Notes under the pieces: generated by a model | What the model was told of the DNA's origin: nothing | The model's input: only the letters and a program-made list of their open reading frames with translations | Databases searched by the model: none | DNA from: CAVSMC01 sp963798655 | Lineage (GTDB): Bacteria > Pseudomonadota > Gammaproteobacteria > Burkholderiales > Casimicrobiaceae | Direction: 5' to 3' | Length of the DNA: 64,000 bases | Assembly (NCBI GenBank): GCA_963798655.1 | Contig: CAWCUH010000012.1 | Span: 473,910 to 537,909, forward strand | Translations under genes and position numbers: made by a program | Part shown: piece after piece, positions 1 to 9,484 of the stretch | How the letters are laid out: each line of letters begins with the position of its first letter | How positions within the stretch are numbered: position 1 is the first letter of the stretch

Positions 1-493
1 GCAACGCGAGCGGCAGCACGACCTGCCGGTAGATCTGCACGCGCGAAAATCCGAGCGACGACGCCGCCTCGACCATCGCCCTGGGCACCGCCTCGATGCC
101 CGCGCGATAGATCTCGGCCGCGAAGGCCGACTCGAGCAGCGACAACGAAACGAACGCCCAGCCGAACGAGCCGAGCAGCGGCATGCCGTCGACCCTGGGC
201 AACAGCGGGCCGACGGCGAAATAGAAGAAATAGAGCTGGACGAGCGGCGGCGTGTTGCGGAAGAGCTGCACGAAGCCGCTGGCGGCGCGGCGCACGGCAG
301 CGACACGCGAGCCTTGCAGCATCGCCGCGAGCCCACCGAGCGCGAGGCTCGCGACGAGGCACAGCGCGGAGAGCTCGAGCGTCGTCGCGAGCCCCTTCAG
401 CAGGCGCGCGCGGTCGTAGCTGTCGTAGAAGACGGTCAGCTTGATGCCGGTCGTCTTGTGCAGCCAGACGAACCAGGCGGCGACATCGTCCAC
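1..493 (-). CDS. Amino-acid ABC transporter permease (partial, runs off left edge)
   Basis: Inner-membrane permease of the HisM/GlnP type; the 3' end lies outside the window. The visible part has an N-terminal stretch with an aromatic periplasmic segment, a first hydrophobic helix (TTLELSALCLVASLALGG), then the family pattern RNTPPLVQLYFFYFA and the EAA-like loop region around FSRVQIYRQVVLPLAL. The reading frame is in phase with the TAA of the upstream binding-protein gene (521-523), so it must start after that; the first usable codon is GTG at 491-493. It forms an operon with the solute-binding protein at 521-1333. Substrate is not evident from the sequence. Confidence 0.85.
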   Translation of the reverse strand, partial: MDDVAAWFVWLHKTTGIKLTVFYDSYDRARLLKGLATTLELSALCLVASLALGGLAAMLQGSRVAAVRRAASGFVQLFRNTPPLVQLYFFYFAVGPLLPRVDGMPLLGSFGWAFVSLSLLESAFAAEIYRAGIEAVPRAMVEAASSLGFSRVQIYRQVVLPLAL

Positions 494-520
494 CGCGCGT
501 CGCGCCGCGAGCGCTTGGCG

Positions 521-1333
521 TTACTTGAACTTCGCCTGCTGCTCGACGAGATACGGCGATTGCGGGATGCCCCACTTCTTCTCGAGGGCGAGGATGAAGC
601 CGGTGCGATGCCACTCCTTGATCACGTCGCTCATGTACGCGGCGAACTTCGGATCGTCCTTGCGCACGCCGACGCCCCATGGCTCGGGATCGATCGCCGG
701 CACCACCATCGCGTAATCGGCCCATTTGGCGTCGCCCAAAATGCCGGCGAAGAACGTCGTGTCGAACACCATGCCGACGCAGTTGCCGCCTTCGAGCGCC
801 GACAACGCCTCGGTGACGCCCTTGAACACGACGAGCTTCGCACCGAACTCCTCACCGGTGCGCCGGTTGTAGTACGCGCCCTGCACCGCGCAAACCGGCT
901 TGTCCTTCAGATCCTTCCAGTCCTTGAGTCCCGAGTTCTTCTTGGCGAACACGCTCGCAGCGCCCGCGTAGTAGAACGGTTCGGGGATGCCGACGACTTC
1001 GGCGCGGTCCGGCTTGTACGCCATCGTCGCGATCATCAGGTCGATCCGTCCCTGCTTCAGGAACTCCATCCGGTTCGCCGCAATGACGGGCACGAGCTCG
1101 ACCTGGACGCCGAGCCGCTTCGCGACGTCGCTCGCGAGATCGATCTCGAGCCCGACGATCTTGCCCGACGGATCCGTATAGCCGAACGGCTTGTAGTCCG
1201 CCTTCACGCCGACGACGAGCTTGCCCTTCTGCTTGACCGACGCAAGCGTGTCGACCTGCGCGAACGCGACGCCCGCCACGCCGAGCGCGAGCACGAGGGT
1301 CGCCAGCAGGCGACAAACAGTTCTCATTTGCAC
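521..1333 (-). CDS. Amino-acid ABC transporter substrate-binding protein
   Basis: Periplasmic binding protein of family 3 (SBP_bac_3, cystine/glutamine/lysine-type), 270 aa, the usual size. It has a Sec signal peptide (MQMRTVCRLL through FAQ, about residues 1-26) and the family blocks KGKLVVGVKADYKPFGY, GLEIDLASDVAKRLG, and FLKQGRIDLMIATMAYKPDR. It captures a polar amino acid or related organic acid and delivers it to the permease encoded just downstream (1-493). An AGGAGGA-like ribosome-binding site precedes the ATG. The gene is divergent from soxB, so the 1334-1551 gap probably holds both promoters; no clear operator was seen there. Confidence 0.9.
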   Translation of the reverse strand: MQMRTVCRLLATLVLALGVAGVAFAQVDTLASVKQKGKLVVGVKADYKPFGYTDPSGKIVGLEIDLASDVAKRLGVQVELVPVIAANRMEFLKQGRIDLMIATMAYKPDRAEVVGIPEPFYYAGAASVFAKKNSGLKDWKDLKDKPVCAVQGAYYNRRTGEEFGAKLVVFKGVTEALSALEGGNCVGMVFDTTFFAGILGDAKWADYAMVVPAIDPEPWGVGVRKDDPKFAAYMSDVIKEWHRTGFILALEKKWGIPQSPYLVEQQAKFK

Positions 1334-1551
1334 GAAGTCCTCCTTTGGCGGATGAACGGACGCGGCAGCGATGGCCCGTCCTGTTGTCGGCCGCTAGAAT
1401 AAGCGATCTCGTTCGCGAGCGACAGCCGCCGGCCGGTGGCAGAGGTCATCCGGCGCTTCGGCGGATGTTGCTGTTGCAGCGGAAACAGCGACGACCGAAA
1501 AGCAGATTCCTCGTCGCTCGCGCTCCTCGGAACGATACGACAACGCATCCG

Positions 1552-2805
1552 TTGAAATATTCGATCTTCTCGCTCGCGCGCCACGCGCTCGCCGGCCATC
1601 GCCGCTGGCCGCCGGCGTGGCGAAACCCGCAGCCCAGGCGATCCTACGACGCCGTCATCGTCGGCGGCGGCGGCCATGGGCTCGCGGCGGCGTACTACCT
1701 CGCGAAGAACCACGGGATCACGAACGTCGCCGTGCTCGAGAAAGGGTGGCTCGGCGGCGGCAACACCGGCCGCAACACGACGATCGTCCGCTCGAACTAC
1801 CACCTAGACCCGAATGCGCACTTCTACGAGCTGTCGCTCAAGTTGTGGGAGACCCTGTCCTGCGAGCTCAACTTCAACGTGATGTACAGCGCGCGCGGCG
1901 TGCTGAACCTCGTGCACACGCCCGGCGACCGCGACGCCGCGATCCGCCGCGGCAACGCGATGCGGTTGAACGGCATCGACGCGGAGTTCGTCGAGACCGA
2001 CGAAATCGCGCGCCGGATTCCGAAGCTCGACTGCTCGTCGTCGGCGCGATTTCCGATCGTCGGCGGCCTGCTCCAGCCGCGCGGCGGAACGGTGCGCCAC
2101 GATGCCGTCGCGTGGGGCTACGCGCGCGCCGCCGACGCGCTGGGGGTCGACATCATCCAGCAATGCGAAGTCACCGGCATTCGGATCGAAAAGGGCGCCG
2201 TCGCCGGCATCGACACGACGCGCGGCACGATTTCGACACGCAAGCTCGGACTCGCGGTGGCTGGCCATTCGAGCCACGTCGCGGCCATGGCGGGCATTCG
2301 ACTTCCGATCGAAACGCACGTGCTCCAGGCGATGGTGTCGGAGCCGGTGAAACCGGTGCTCGACACGGTGGTGACGTCGGGCGCCGTGCATTTCTACATC
2401 AGCCAGTCGGATCGCGGCGAGCTCGTGATGGGCGGCGACCTCGACTTCTGCAACTCGTATTCGCAGCGCGGCAACTTCCCGATCATCGAGCACGTCGTGT
2501 CGGCGTGCCTTGCGCTCTTCCCGAGCTTCGGCCGGCTGAAGCTGATGCGCACGTGGGGCGGCATCTGCGACATGACGATGGACGGCAGCCCCATCGTCGG
2601 CAAGCTCGCGGTCGACGGCCTCTACATGAGCGGCGGCTGGTGCTACGGCGGATTCAAGGCGACGCCGGCGTCGGGATTCCTGCACGCGCACACGATCGCG
2701 AACGACGCGCCGCATCCGTTGAACGCGGCGTTCACGCTCGAACGATTCGCCCAGGGACGCACGATCGACGAGAAGGGCGCGGGGCCGGTGCCGTGGATGC
2801 ATTGA
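1552..2805 (+). CDS. soxB: Sarcosine oxidase beta subunit
   Basis: FAD/FMN-bearing subunit of heterotetrameric sarcosine oxidase, which oxidises sarcosine to glycine and passes the one-carbon unit to tetrahydrofolate in the alpha subunit. Family hallmarks: dinucleotide-binding motif YDAVIVGGGGHGLAAAYYLA, then KGWLGGGNTGRNTTIVRSNY, the GGTVRHDAVAWGYARAAD segment near a flavin-contacting His, and the C-terminal WGGICDMTMDGSPIVGKL. The usual N-terminus (KYSIFSLARHALAGHRRW) begins at a TTG at 1552, giving 417 aa, the normal length; the open frame continues upstream to 1345 but that extension does not look like the family. First gene of soxBDAG. Confidence 0.93.
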   Translation: MKYSIFSLARHALAGHRRWPPAWRNPQPRRSYDAVIVGGGGHGLAAAYYLAKNHGITNVAVLEKGWLGGGNTGRNTTIVRSNYHLDPNAHFYELSLKLWETLSCELNFNVMYSARGVLNLVHTPGDRDAAIRRGNAMRLNGIDAEFVETDEIARRIPKLDCSSSARFPIVGGLLQPRGGTVRHDAVAWGYARAADALGVDIIQQCEVTGIRIEKGAVAGIDTTRGTISTRKLGLAVAGHSSHVAAMAGIRLPIETHVLQAMVSEPVKPVLDTVVTSGAVHFYISQSDRGELVMGGDLDFCNSYSQRGNFPIIEHVVSACLALFPSFGRLKLMRTWGGICDMTMDGSPIVGKLAVDGLYMSGGWCYGGFKATPASGFLHAHTIANDAPHPLNAAFTLERFAQGRTIDEKGAGPVPWMH

Positions 2806-2809
2806 GCGC

Positions 2810-3073
2810 ATGCTGCTGATCATCTGCCCCTGGTGCGGCGCGCGCAGCCAGAACGAGTTCACCTACGGCGGCGACGCGAGCGTCGTGCGTCCGCCGATCG
2901 ACGCACAGGAATCGGCGTGGGCGAGCTACGTGTATCTGCGCGACAACCCGTGCGGTCCGCACGACGAGCGCTGGCATCACAGCGCCGGATGCCGCCAGTG
3001 GCTCAAGGTGCGCCGCGACACGCGCACGCACGAGATCGTCGCGACGGAGCCGTTCGCCGGGACGCCGCGATGA
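2810..3073 (+). CDS. soxD: Sarcosine oxidase delta subunit
   Basis: Small zinc-binding subunit of heterotetrameric sarcosine oxidase, 87 aa. The CPWCG motif near the N-terminus with the later His-rich HHSAGCRQW segment matches the Cys3-His zinc site of this family, as does the order YLRDNPCGPHDERW. It stabilises the alpha-beta complex and has no separate catalytic role known. It starts 4 bases after the soxB stop and overlaps soxA by ATGA, so translation is coupled. Confidence 0.93.
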   Translation: MLLIICPWCGARSQNEFTYGGDASVVRPPIDAQESAWASYVYLRDNPCGPHDERWHHSAGCRQWLKVRRDTRTHEIVATEPFAGTPR

Positions 3074-6060
3074 CGCAGCCGTGTCGTCTCGCCGGGGGCG
3101 GCATCATCGATCGGTCGCGGACGTTGGTCTTCGACTTCGATGGCGCCCGCTACGACGGCCATCCCGGCGACACGCTCGCCTCGGCGCTGCTCGCGAACGG
3201 CGTCCATTTCGTCGCGCGAAGCTTCAAGTACCACCGGCCGCGGGGCATCCACGGATGTGGTTCCGACGAGCCGAACGCGCTGGTCCAGCTCGCGCGCGGC
3301 GAGCGCACCGAGCCCAACGTGCGCGCGACGATGCAGCCACTCTACGACGGACTCGTCGCGCGGAGCCAGAACCACTGGCCGTCGCTCGCGTTCGACGTCG
3401 GCGCGATCAACGATGCGCTCGCGCCGATGCTGCCGGCCGGCTTCTACTACAAGACGTTCATGTGGCCGCGCTCGCCGCGATGGTGGCTGCGCTACGAGCA
3501 TGTCATTCGCAACGCCGCGGGCATGGGACGCGCGGCCGACGCGCCGGACCCCGACCGCTACGAGCATCGGTACGCCCACTGCGACGTGCTCGTCGTCGGC
3601 GCCGGCGCGGCGGGGCTCGCCGCGGCGAAAGCGGCCGCGCACGCCGGCGCGCGGGTCGTCCTCTGTGATGAAAACGCGACGCTCGGCCACACGCTTGCAG
3701 GCGAAGCGCGCCCGATCGACGGCATCGCGGCGGGCGACTGGGCGGCCGCCGCCGTCGACGAGCTGTCCTCGCACGTCGACGTCGACCTGCTCGCGCGCAC
3801 AACGGCATTCGGCTGCTACGACGACAACCTCGTGACGCTCTGCGAGCGCGTCGCCGATGATCGCGCGGAGCCGCCGCCGCACGCACCGCGGCAGCGCATC
3901 TGGAAGGTTCGCGCGAACGCCGTCGTCATCGCAACCGGCGCGCACGAGCGCCCGATCGCCTACGCCGACAACGACCGGCCCGGCACGCTGCTCGCCGGTG
4001 CCGCGCTAGCGTACGTCGGACGCTACGCGGTGCGCCCGGGTTCGCGCGCGGTCGTGTTTACCAACAACGACTCGGCGTACGCGACGGCGCTCGCGTTGGC
4101 GAATGCCGGCGTCGAAGTCGCGGCGATCGTCGATGCGCGCGGCGAGCGCGACTGCACCGGCGAGCTGACCGCACAAGTGCGCGAGCGCGGGCTGCCCATA
4201 CGGGCATCGTCGGTCATCGAGCGCGCCCACGGCACGCGCCGCGTGCAGGCGGTCGATATCGTCGCGTCCGGCGGCACACGCAATCGAGTCGATTGCGATC
4301 TCGTCTGCGTGTCCGGCGGCTGGAATCCGGCCGTGCATCTCTTCTCGCAAGCGCGCGGCACGCTGCGCTACGACGACGCGCTTGCCGCGTTCGTGCCCGA
4401 TCGCGCGTCGACCGCCGTGGTTCCGGCCGGCGCCGCGAACGGGCGCTTCGACCTGGCACCGGCCATCGCGGACGGTCATGCCGCCGGCATCGCGGCCGCC
4501 GCGCGTGCGGGCTTTGGCGCATCGCCTTCCGCGGGCATGCCGCACGTCGACGCGACGCGCACGGCGCCGATGCGCGCGCTATGGAGCGTGCCCGGCGGCG
4601 GCAAGCGGTTCGTCGACCTGATGAACGACGTCGACGTCGGCGACATCGAGCTCGCGGCGCGCGAAGGCTACGAATCGATCGAGCATTTGAAGCGCTACAC
4701 GACGCTCGGCATGGGCCCCGATCAGGGCAAGGGCGGCAACGTCGTCGGCCTCGCGTTGCTCGCCGAATGCCTGTCGCGGCCGATCGCCGACGTCGGCACG
4801 ACGACGTTCCGCGCGCCGTACACGCCGGTAGCGCTCGGCGCCGTGCCCGGCGAAGCCGCCGGCGCGCACGTCGAGCCGACACGTTACTCGGCGTTGCACG
4901 ACTGGCACGCCGAGCACGGCGCGCGCTTCGTCAACGTCGGCTTGTGGAAGCGGCCTCACTCGTATCCGCGCGACGGCGAAAGCGTCGACGACGCGGTGAA
5001 CCGCGAGGCGCGCAACGTGCGCGCGAGCGTCGGCGTGGTCGACGTGTCGACGCTCGGCAAGATCGAGATGCAGGGACGCGACGTCGCGGAGTTCCTGAAT
5101 CGCGTCTACGTCAATCGCTTCGACACGCTCGCCGTCGGACGCTGCCGATACGGCGTGATGCTGCGCGACGACGGCATCGTGATGGACGACGGCACCGTGT
5201 CGCGGATCGGGCCATCGCACTGGCTGATGACGACGACGACGGCGAACGCCGTCAAGGTGATGCAGCACCTCGAATCGCTGCTGCAGATCGACTGGCCCGA
5301 GCTCGATGTGTATCTGACCTCGGTGACCGAGCACTGGACTGCGGTGGCGATTGCCGGTCCGAAGTCGCGCGACGTGCTCGCAGCGATCGTCGATGTCGAC
5401 GTGTCGAACGCCGCGCTGCCGTTCCTGGGCTTCGCACAGGCGCGGGTTCGCACGGCGATCGCCGCGATTCCCGCACGGCTGCTGCGCATCACGTACTCGG
5501 GCGAGCTCGCCTACGAGATCCATGTGCCCGCGACGCATGGCGTCGCGATGTGGCAGGCGGTGCTCGACGCCGGCCGGGCGCACGGCATCATGCCGTACGG
5601 CACCGAGGCGATGGGCACGTTGCGCATCGAGAAGGGTCACGTCGTCATCGGGCCGGAAGCGGATGGACGCACGACCGCGGACGACCTCGGCATGAGCAAG
5701 CTCGTCGCGCCGACGAAGTGGTGCATCGGCAAGCCGCTGCTCGCGCGCGAGGCGCTTGTCGCGCCCGGGCGCTGGCAGCTCGTCGGCTTGACGGCGCGGG
5801 ACGGCGCCGTCATGCCGCGCGGCGCGAAGATCGTCGCCGATCCCGATCGCGCGCCACCCAATCCGATGCTCGGCCACGTGACGTCGTGGTGCTGGAGTCC
5901 GCACGTCGAGGCGTGGATCGCGCTCGCGCTCGTCGCGAACGGCCGCGAGCGCCACGGCGAGACGCTGTGGGCGGTGTCGCCGCTCGAGGGCGCGAAGGTG
6001 CGCGTCGAGGTCGGTGCGCCGTGCTTCGTCGACATCGAGGGAGCGCGTCCGCGTGGATGA
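3070..6060 (+). CDS. soxA: Sarcosine oxidase alpha subunit
   Basis: Large subunit, 996 aa, the usual size. N-terminal ferredoxin-like fold (about residues 15-100: FDFDGARYDGHPGDTLASAL, SFKYHRPRGIHGCG), then an NAD-binding FAD-type domain (VLVVGAGAAGLAAAKAAAHA at about 175-195), and a C-terminal aminomethyltransferase (GCV_T) domain of about 370 residues that binds tetrahydrofolate and forms 5,10-methylene-THF from the sarcosine methyl group. A longer open frame begins at 2833, but the ATG at 3070 overlaps the soxD stop as ATGA and starts the recognisable domain. Acts in the cytoplasm at the end of the choline/betaine demethylation route. Confidence 0.95.
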   Translation: MTQPCRLAGGGIIDRSRTLVFDFDGARYDGHPGDTLASALLANGVHFVARSFKYHRPRGIHGCGSDEPNALVQLARGERTEPNVRATMQPLYDGLVARSQNHWPSLAFDVGAINDALAPMLPAGFYYKTFMWPRSPRWWLRYEHVIRNAAGMGRAADAPDPDRYEHRYAHCDVLVVGAGAAGLAAAKAAAHAGARVVLCDENATLGHTLAGEARPIDGIAAGDWAAAAVDELSSHVDVDLLARTTAFGCYDDNLVTLCERVADDRAEPPPHAPRQRIWKVRANAVVIATGAHERPIAYADNDRPGTLLAGAALAYVGRYAVRPGSRAVVFTNNDSAYATALALANAGVEVAAIVDARGERDCTGELTAQVRERGLPIRASSVIERAHGTRRVQAVDIVASGGTRNRVDCDLVCVSGGWNPAVHLFSQARGTLRYDDALAAFVPDRASTAVVPAGAANGRFDLAPAIADGHAAGIAAAARAGFGASPSAGMPHVDATRTAPMRALWSVPGGGKRFVDLMNDVDVGDIELAAREGYESIEHLKRYTTLGMGPDQGKGGNVVGLALLAECLSRPIADVGTTTFRAPYTPVALGAVPGEAAGAHVEPTRYSALHDWHAEHGARFVNVGLWKRPHSYPRDGESVDDAVNREARNVRASVGVVDVSTLGKIEMQGRDVAEFLNRVYVNRFDTLAVGRCRYGVMLRDDGIVMDDGTVSRIGPSHWLMTTTTANAVKVMQHLESLLQIDWPELDVYLTSVTEHWTAVAIAGPKSRDVLAAIVDVDVSNAALPFLGFAQARVRTAIAAIPARLLRITYSGELAYEIHVPATHGVAMWQAVLDAGRAHGIMPYGTEAMGTLRIEKGHVVIGPEADGRTTADDLGMSKLVAPTKWCIGKPLLAREALVAPGRWQLVGLTARDGAVMPRGAKIVADPDRAPPNPMLGHVTSWCWSPHVEAWIALALVANGRERHGETLWAVSPLEGAKVRVEVGAPCFVDIEGARPRG

Positions 6061-6655
6061 CCTTGATTCACGCGTGGCGTTGCGAACGCCCGGCCACTTC
6101 GGCGCGACGACGCACGGCGTCGCCATCGCGCAGACGACGATCGCGAGCGCATGGAACGTTCAGGGCTCGCCGTCGAATGCGGCGTTCATCGACGCGACGC
6201 GAAGCGCGCTCGGCGTGTCGCTCCCGCTCGCCGCCAACACGACGACACGCCATGGCAGCGTGACCGCGCTGTGGCTCGGCCCGCGCTCGTGGCTCGTCGC
6301 GACCGGCGACGCAGCGGCGCTCGGCCAACTCGATGCGAAGCGCGACGCGATGGCCGCAGCCGGCGGCGCGCTGTTCGACGTGTCGGCCGGCCGCGCGGCG
6401 TGGACCATCGCAGGTCCGTGCGCGGCCGCCGTGCTGCAGAGCGGCTGTCCGCTCGATCTGCATCCTCGTGCGTTCGTTGCCGGTGCCTGCGCGCAGTCGC
6501 TGTTCGGCCACGTCGGTGCGCTGATCGAAAAGCGCGACGACGCACCGACGTTCGTGCTGATGGTCGCACGCAGCTTCGCGCGTGACATCGAGCACGCGCT
6601 TGCGATCGTCGCCGCGCAGTACGGCTGCGACGTGACCGCGCGCCGTTCCTACTAA
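6053..6655 (+). CDS. soxG: Sarcosine oxidase gamma subunit
   Basis: Gamma subunit of heterotetrameric sarcosine oxidase, about 200 aa, related to the GcvT/YgfZ fold. Visible family features are the RTPGHFGATTHGVAIAQ-like N-terminus, TALWLGPRSWLVATGD, and the Cys-containing VLQSGCPLDLHP segment. I chose the GTG at 6053, which overlaps the end of soxA; an ATG at 6014 in the same frame would overlap soxA by 47 bases and add residues unlike the family. Last gene of soxBDAG. Confidence 0.88.
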   Translation: MDDLDSRVALRTPGHFGATTHGVAIAQTTIASAWNVQGSPSNAAFIDATRSALGVSLPLAANTTTRHGSVTALWLGPRSWLVATGDAAALGQLDAKRDAMAAAGGALFDVSAGRAAWTIAGPCAAAVLQSGCPLDLHPRAFVAGACAQSLFGHVGALIEKRDDAPTFVLMVARSFARDIEHALAIVAAQYGCDVTARRSY

Positions 6656-6749
6656 GTTCCTGTCTGCGCTCCGCGTGGCAGCCGCGGGTAGACTACGCGT
6701 CCGCGGGCGAACGACCATCACACGCCCCGGCTCATACGGAGACGTCATC

Positions 6750-7196
6750 ATGCCGACCAACACCGTTCGCCTTCACCGAGTTCTGCGTGCACCGCCCGAG
6801 CGCGTCTATCGCGCGTTTCTCGACGCCGACGCGATGCCCAAGTGGCTGCCGCCGAACGGCTTCACCGGCAAGGTCCACCATCTGAAGGCCGAAGTCGGCG
6901 GCAGCTACCGGATGTCGTTCACGAACTTCACCTCGGGCCACAGCCACTCCTTCGGCGGCGAGTACCTCGAGCTCGTCCCGAATGAACGCATCGTGCATAC
7001 GGACAAGTTCGACGATCCGGGCCTGCCCGGCGAGATGCGGGTCACGGTGTCGCTGAAGAAGGTGTTCTGCGGGACCGATCTCGACGTCGTACAGGAGGGA
7101 GTACCGGCCGCCATTCCGGTCGAGGCCTGCTACCTCGGCTGGCAGGAGTCGCTCGTCCTGCTGGCGAAGCTCGTCGAGGCCGAGATTCCGGGGTAA
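6750..7196 (+). CDS. SRPBCC (AHSA1/START-like) family protein
   Basis: Small soluble protein of 148 aa with the pattern of the AHSA1 branch of the SRPBCC fold: the N-terminal strand and helix LHRVLRAPPERVYRAFLDAD, the WLPPNGF turn, GGSYRMSFTNF, then FGGEYLELVPNERIVHTDKF and the closing helix YLGWQESLVLLAKLVEAEIPG. This fold binds hydrophobic ligands, but no ligand or reaction can be read here. It lies 94 bases after soxG and may be co-transcribed or carry its own promoter. It is convergent with the PrpD-family gene at 7210-8568. Confidence 0.85.
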   Translation: MPTNTVRLHRVLRAPPERVYRAFLDADAMPKWLPPNGFTGKVHHLKAEVGGSYRMSFTNFTSGHSHSFGGEYLELVPNERIVHTDKFDDPGLPGEMRVTVSLKKVFCGTDLDVVQEGVPAAIPVEACYLGWQESLVLLAKLVEAEIPG

Positions 7197-7209
7197 CGCA
7201 AATGCGATG

Positions 7210-8568
7210 TCAGTCGAGCACGCGAAGAAGATCGTCCAGCAGGCTGTGAAGCACCGGCGGGTCGTGCGCGATGCGCTCGACGGCCGCTTCGATCCTCGCC
7301 GCGCGCGCATTGCCGAGCACCGGGTCGGCGAGCGCGTGATACTTGTCGCGCAGCTCGGAATCATCGAGCGGCGTATCGGCATCGCCACGCGTGCGCGCGG
7401 GCGCCGACGCGAGCGTGCGCCCGTCGTCGAGCAGCAATCGGACGCGCGCCCAGCGTTCCTGCGGAAAGCGCGCCGAAAACCCGGCGTCTTCGCGAACCGT
7501 CATCGCGGCGACGAGCCGGCGCACCTGCGCGTCGCCGAGCGCCGGCGGCGTGATCTCGTCGACGCCGACACGACCGAACACGAGCGCGGCCGCAACCGGG
7601 TGCGGCAGGCTGTACTGCGCTTCCTCCGTCGTCGCGGGAAACGCGCAGCCTCTGCCCAGCGCGACCGCTTCGCCGAAGCTGTCGATCTCGACATGTGCGA
7701 TCGACGCCGGATCGATTCGATGATCGCGCCGAAGCGCAAGCGCAGCCTCGACGGCAGGCTGCGCCCAGCGACACACCGGATACGGCTTGAAGTACTGCTC
7801 GCGAATGCGCCAACGCGAGCCGAGATCGTTCCAGTGCACCGCTGCGCGCTCGACCGTGATTGCCGGCGCGCCGGTGAAACCTTCGCGCGCAAGCCACGCG
7901 GCGCTGATGCCGGCATGCGCGCCCCAGCCGGAGCCGTCCTTCACCATCGTCGGCATGTCGCACGCGCGCAGGATCTGCCCGCGCGGCCCGAGGTACTCGG
8001 CGATGCCGAGCGCATGCCGTATGCGATCGCGATCCAGATTCCACGCGCGCGCAGCGACCGCCGCGCATCCGATCGCGTTCCACGCACCGGAGCAGTGGTA
8101 ATCGCCGACGCTCGCGTGCAGCGCGATGCCTGCCCGCGTCGCGATCTCGTAGCCCACCACGATCGACGTGATGAATTCGCGCGCGTCGAACGGCTGCGAA
8201 TCGGCGAGCGCGAGCAACGCCGGGACGATCGCGACGCCGGCGTGACCCTTGGTGAGTACGTGACCGTCGTGCGCATCGATCGCGTCGATCGTCGTCGCGC
8301 CGGCGAACGCGGCGCCGGCAAGACCCGCGCACCGGCCGTCGAACACGATTCGCGCCGACCGATCGCCGCCGAGCTGCGCGACCGCGTAGGCATGCGCGAT
8401 CGCCGACGCCTGCGTGCGGCGCCCCGCCGCCGCCACGCCGATGACGTCGAGCAGGCAGCGTTGCGCCTGCGCTACGACGTCGCCCGGCAGCGCGTCGAAC
8501 GCGATGCCGGAAACGAACGCGGCGGCGTCCGTGAACGCCGCCGCCGAGCCGCGCCCTTCCTCGGGCAT
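7210..8568 (-). CDS. MmgE/PrpD family protein
   Basis: 452 aa, full family length. MmgE/PrpD proteins include 2-methylcitrate dehydratase and other dehydratases or isomerases of branched or substituted organic acids. Seen here: helical N-terminal half with LLDVIGVAAAGRRTQAS, FAGATTIDAIDAHDGHVLTKGHAG carrying the conserved Asp/His residues, and the WGAHAGISAAWLAREGFTGAP block. It is the last gene of the betaine-type transporter operon; its ATG shares one base with the stop of the binding-protein gene (TGATG). That coupling suggests it acts on the imported compound or its product, but the substrate is unknown. Confidence 0.85.
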   Translation of the reverse strand: MPEEGRGSAAAFTDAAAFVSGIAFDALPGDVVAQAQRCLLDVIGVAAAGRRTQASAIAHAYAVAQLGGDRSARIVFDGRCAGLAGAAFAGATTIDAIDAHDGHVLTKGHAGVAIVPALLALADSQPFDAREFITSIVVGYEIATRAGIALHASVGDYHCSGAWNAIGCAAVAARAWNLDRDRIRHALGIAEYLGPRGQILRACDMPTMVKDGSGWGAHAGISAAWLAREGFTGAPAITVERAAVHWNDLGSRWRIREQYFKPYPVCRWAQPAVEAALALRRDHRIDPASIAHVEIDSFGEAVALGRGCAFPATTEEAQYSLPHPVAAALVFGRVGVDEITPPALGDAQVRRLVAAMTVREDAGFSARFPQERWARVRLLLDDGRTLASAPARTRGDADTPLDDSELRDKYHALADPVLGNARAARIEAAVERIAHDPPVLHSLLDDLLRVLD

Positions 8569-9461
8569 CAGATCAGGCCGTTAGCCTTGAGAAATCCTTC
8601 GGCGACGTCCTCGACCGTCTTCTTGTCGACGTCGACGCTCGCGTTGAGCTTTGCCATGTTGTCGTCGTTCAGCTTGGCGGCGAGCGCGTTCAGCGGATCG
8701 GTGATCTTCGCGCCGTACTTGTCGACGATCTCCTTGCGCACGACCGGCGTCATGTTGTATGGGGCCGCGTAGTTCTTGTCGTCCTTCAGCACGACGAAGT
8801 TGAACGCGGGGATGCGGCCGTCGGTCGCGAACACGACGCCGGTGTCGACCTGGCGGTCCTTCAACGCCGCGTACACGAGCCCCGTATCCATGCGCTTCAC
8901 GTTGTCGCGTTCGAACTCGAAGCCGTACGCTTTCTGCCACCCCGGCAACCCGTCGGGACGCGCGTAGAACTCGGCGTTCGACGCGAACGTGAGCTTCGCG
9001 CCGCCGTTGAGCGCCTTCGCGAGATCGCTCATCGTGACGATGCCGCGCTTCTGCGCCTCGTCGCGATTCATCGCGAAGCCGTACGTGTTGTTCACCGCCG
9101 ACATGTTGAGCCAGACGATGCCCTTCTGACCATCCACTTCCTTGATCTTGCGGTAGGCCTCGTCGCTCGACGCGAACTTGTCGGTGATCTTGTTGAACAC
9201 GCCGAGTCCCGTGCCTGTGTATTCCCAATAGACATCGATCTGCCCGTTCTCGAGTGCGGAGCGCACCGCGGCGCTGCCCATGCCCGCCTTGCGCTCGGGC
9301 GCGAAGCCCTTGGCCTTCAGCAGCGCGACCGTCATCGCCGTCATGATCTGCTGCTCGGTGAACGCCTTGCCGCCGACGACGATCGTCTGCGCGACGGCAC
9401 CTCCGCCCGCGCACGCAACGGCGAGAACGATCGCCGCCAACAGCCTGCCCGCGATTTTCAT
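8568..9461 (-). CDS. Glycine-betaine/osmoprotectant ABC transporter substrate-binding protein
   Basis: OpuAC-family periplasmic binding protein of the OpuCC/OsmF type, 297 aa. Signal peptide at residues 1-25 ending AVAQ, followed by the family start TIVVGGKAFTEQQIMTAM, then GSAAVRSALENGQIDVYWEY and the TGTGLGVFNKI ligand-domain segment. The ATG at 9461 has a GAGGAG ribosome-binding site; an upstream in-frame region is not part of the protein. The aromatic binding cage typical of quaternary-ammonium ligands cannot be confirmed by eye, so choline, carnitine or proline betaine are also possible ligands. Confidence 0.88.
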   Translation of the reverse strand: MKIAGRLLAAIVLAVACAGGGAVAQTIVVGGKAFTEQQIMTAMTVALLKAKGFAPERKAGMGSAAVRSALENGQIDVYWEYTGTGLGVFNKITDKFASSDEAYRKIKEVDGQKGIVWLNMSAVNNTYGFAMNRDEAQKRGIVTMSDLAKALNGGAKLTFASNAEFYARPDGLPGWQKAYGFEFERDNVKRMDTGLVYAALKDRQVDTGVVFATDGRIPAFNFVVLKDDKNYAAPYNMTPVVRKEIVDKYGAKITDPLNALAAKLNDDNMAKLNASVDVDKKTVEDVAEGFLKANGLI

Positions 9462-9484
9462 CTGTTTGCTCCTCGTGTCGTTTG

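Noticed and set aside
1345..1551. N-terminal extension of soxB
   Set aside because: Arg-rich and not part of the family; TTG 1552 gives the normal N-terminus.
2833..6060. Longer frame upstream of soxA
   Set aside because: The extension overlaps all of soxD and has no family match; ATG 3070 with an ATGA overlap is better.
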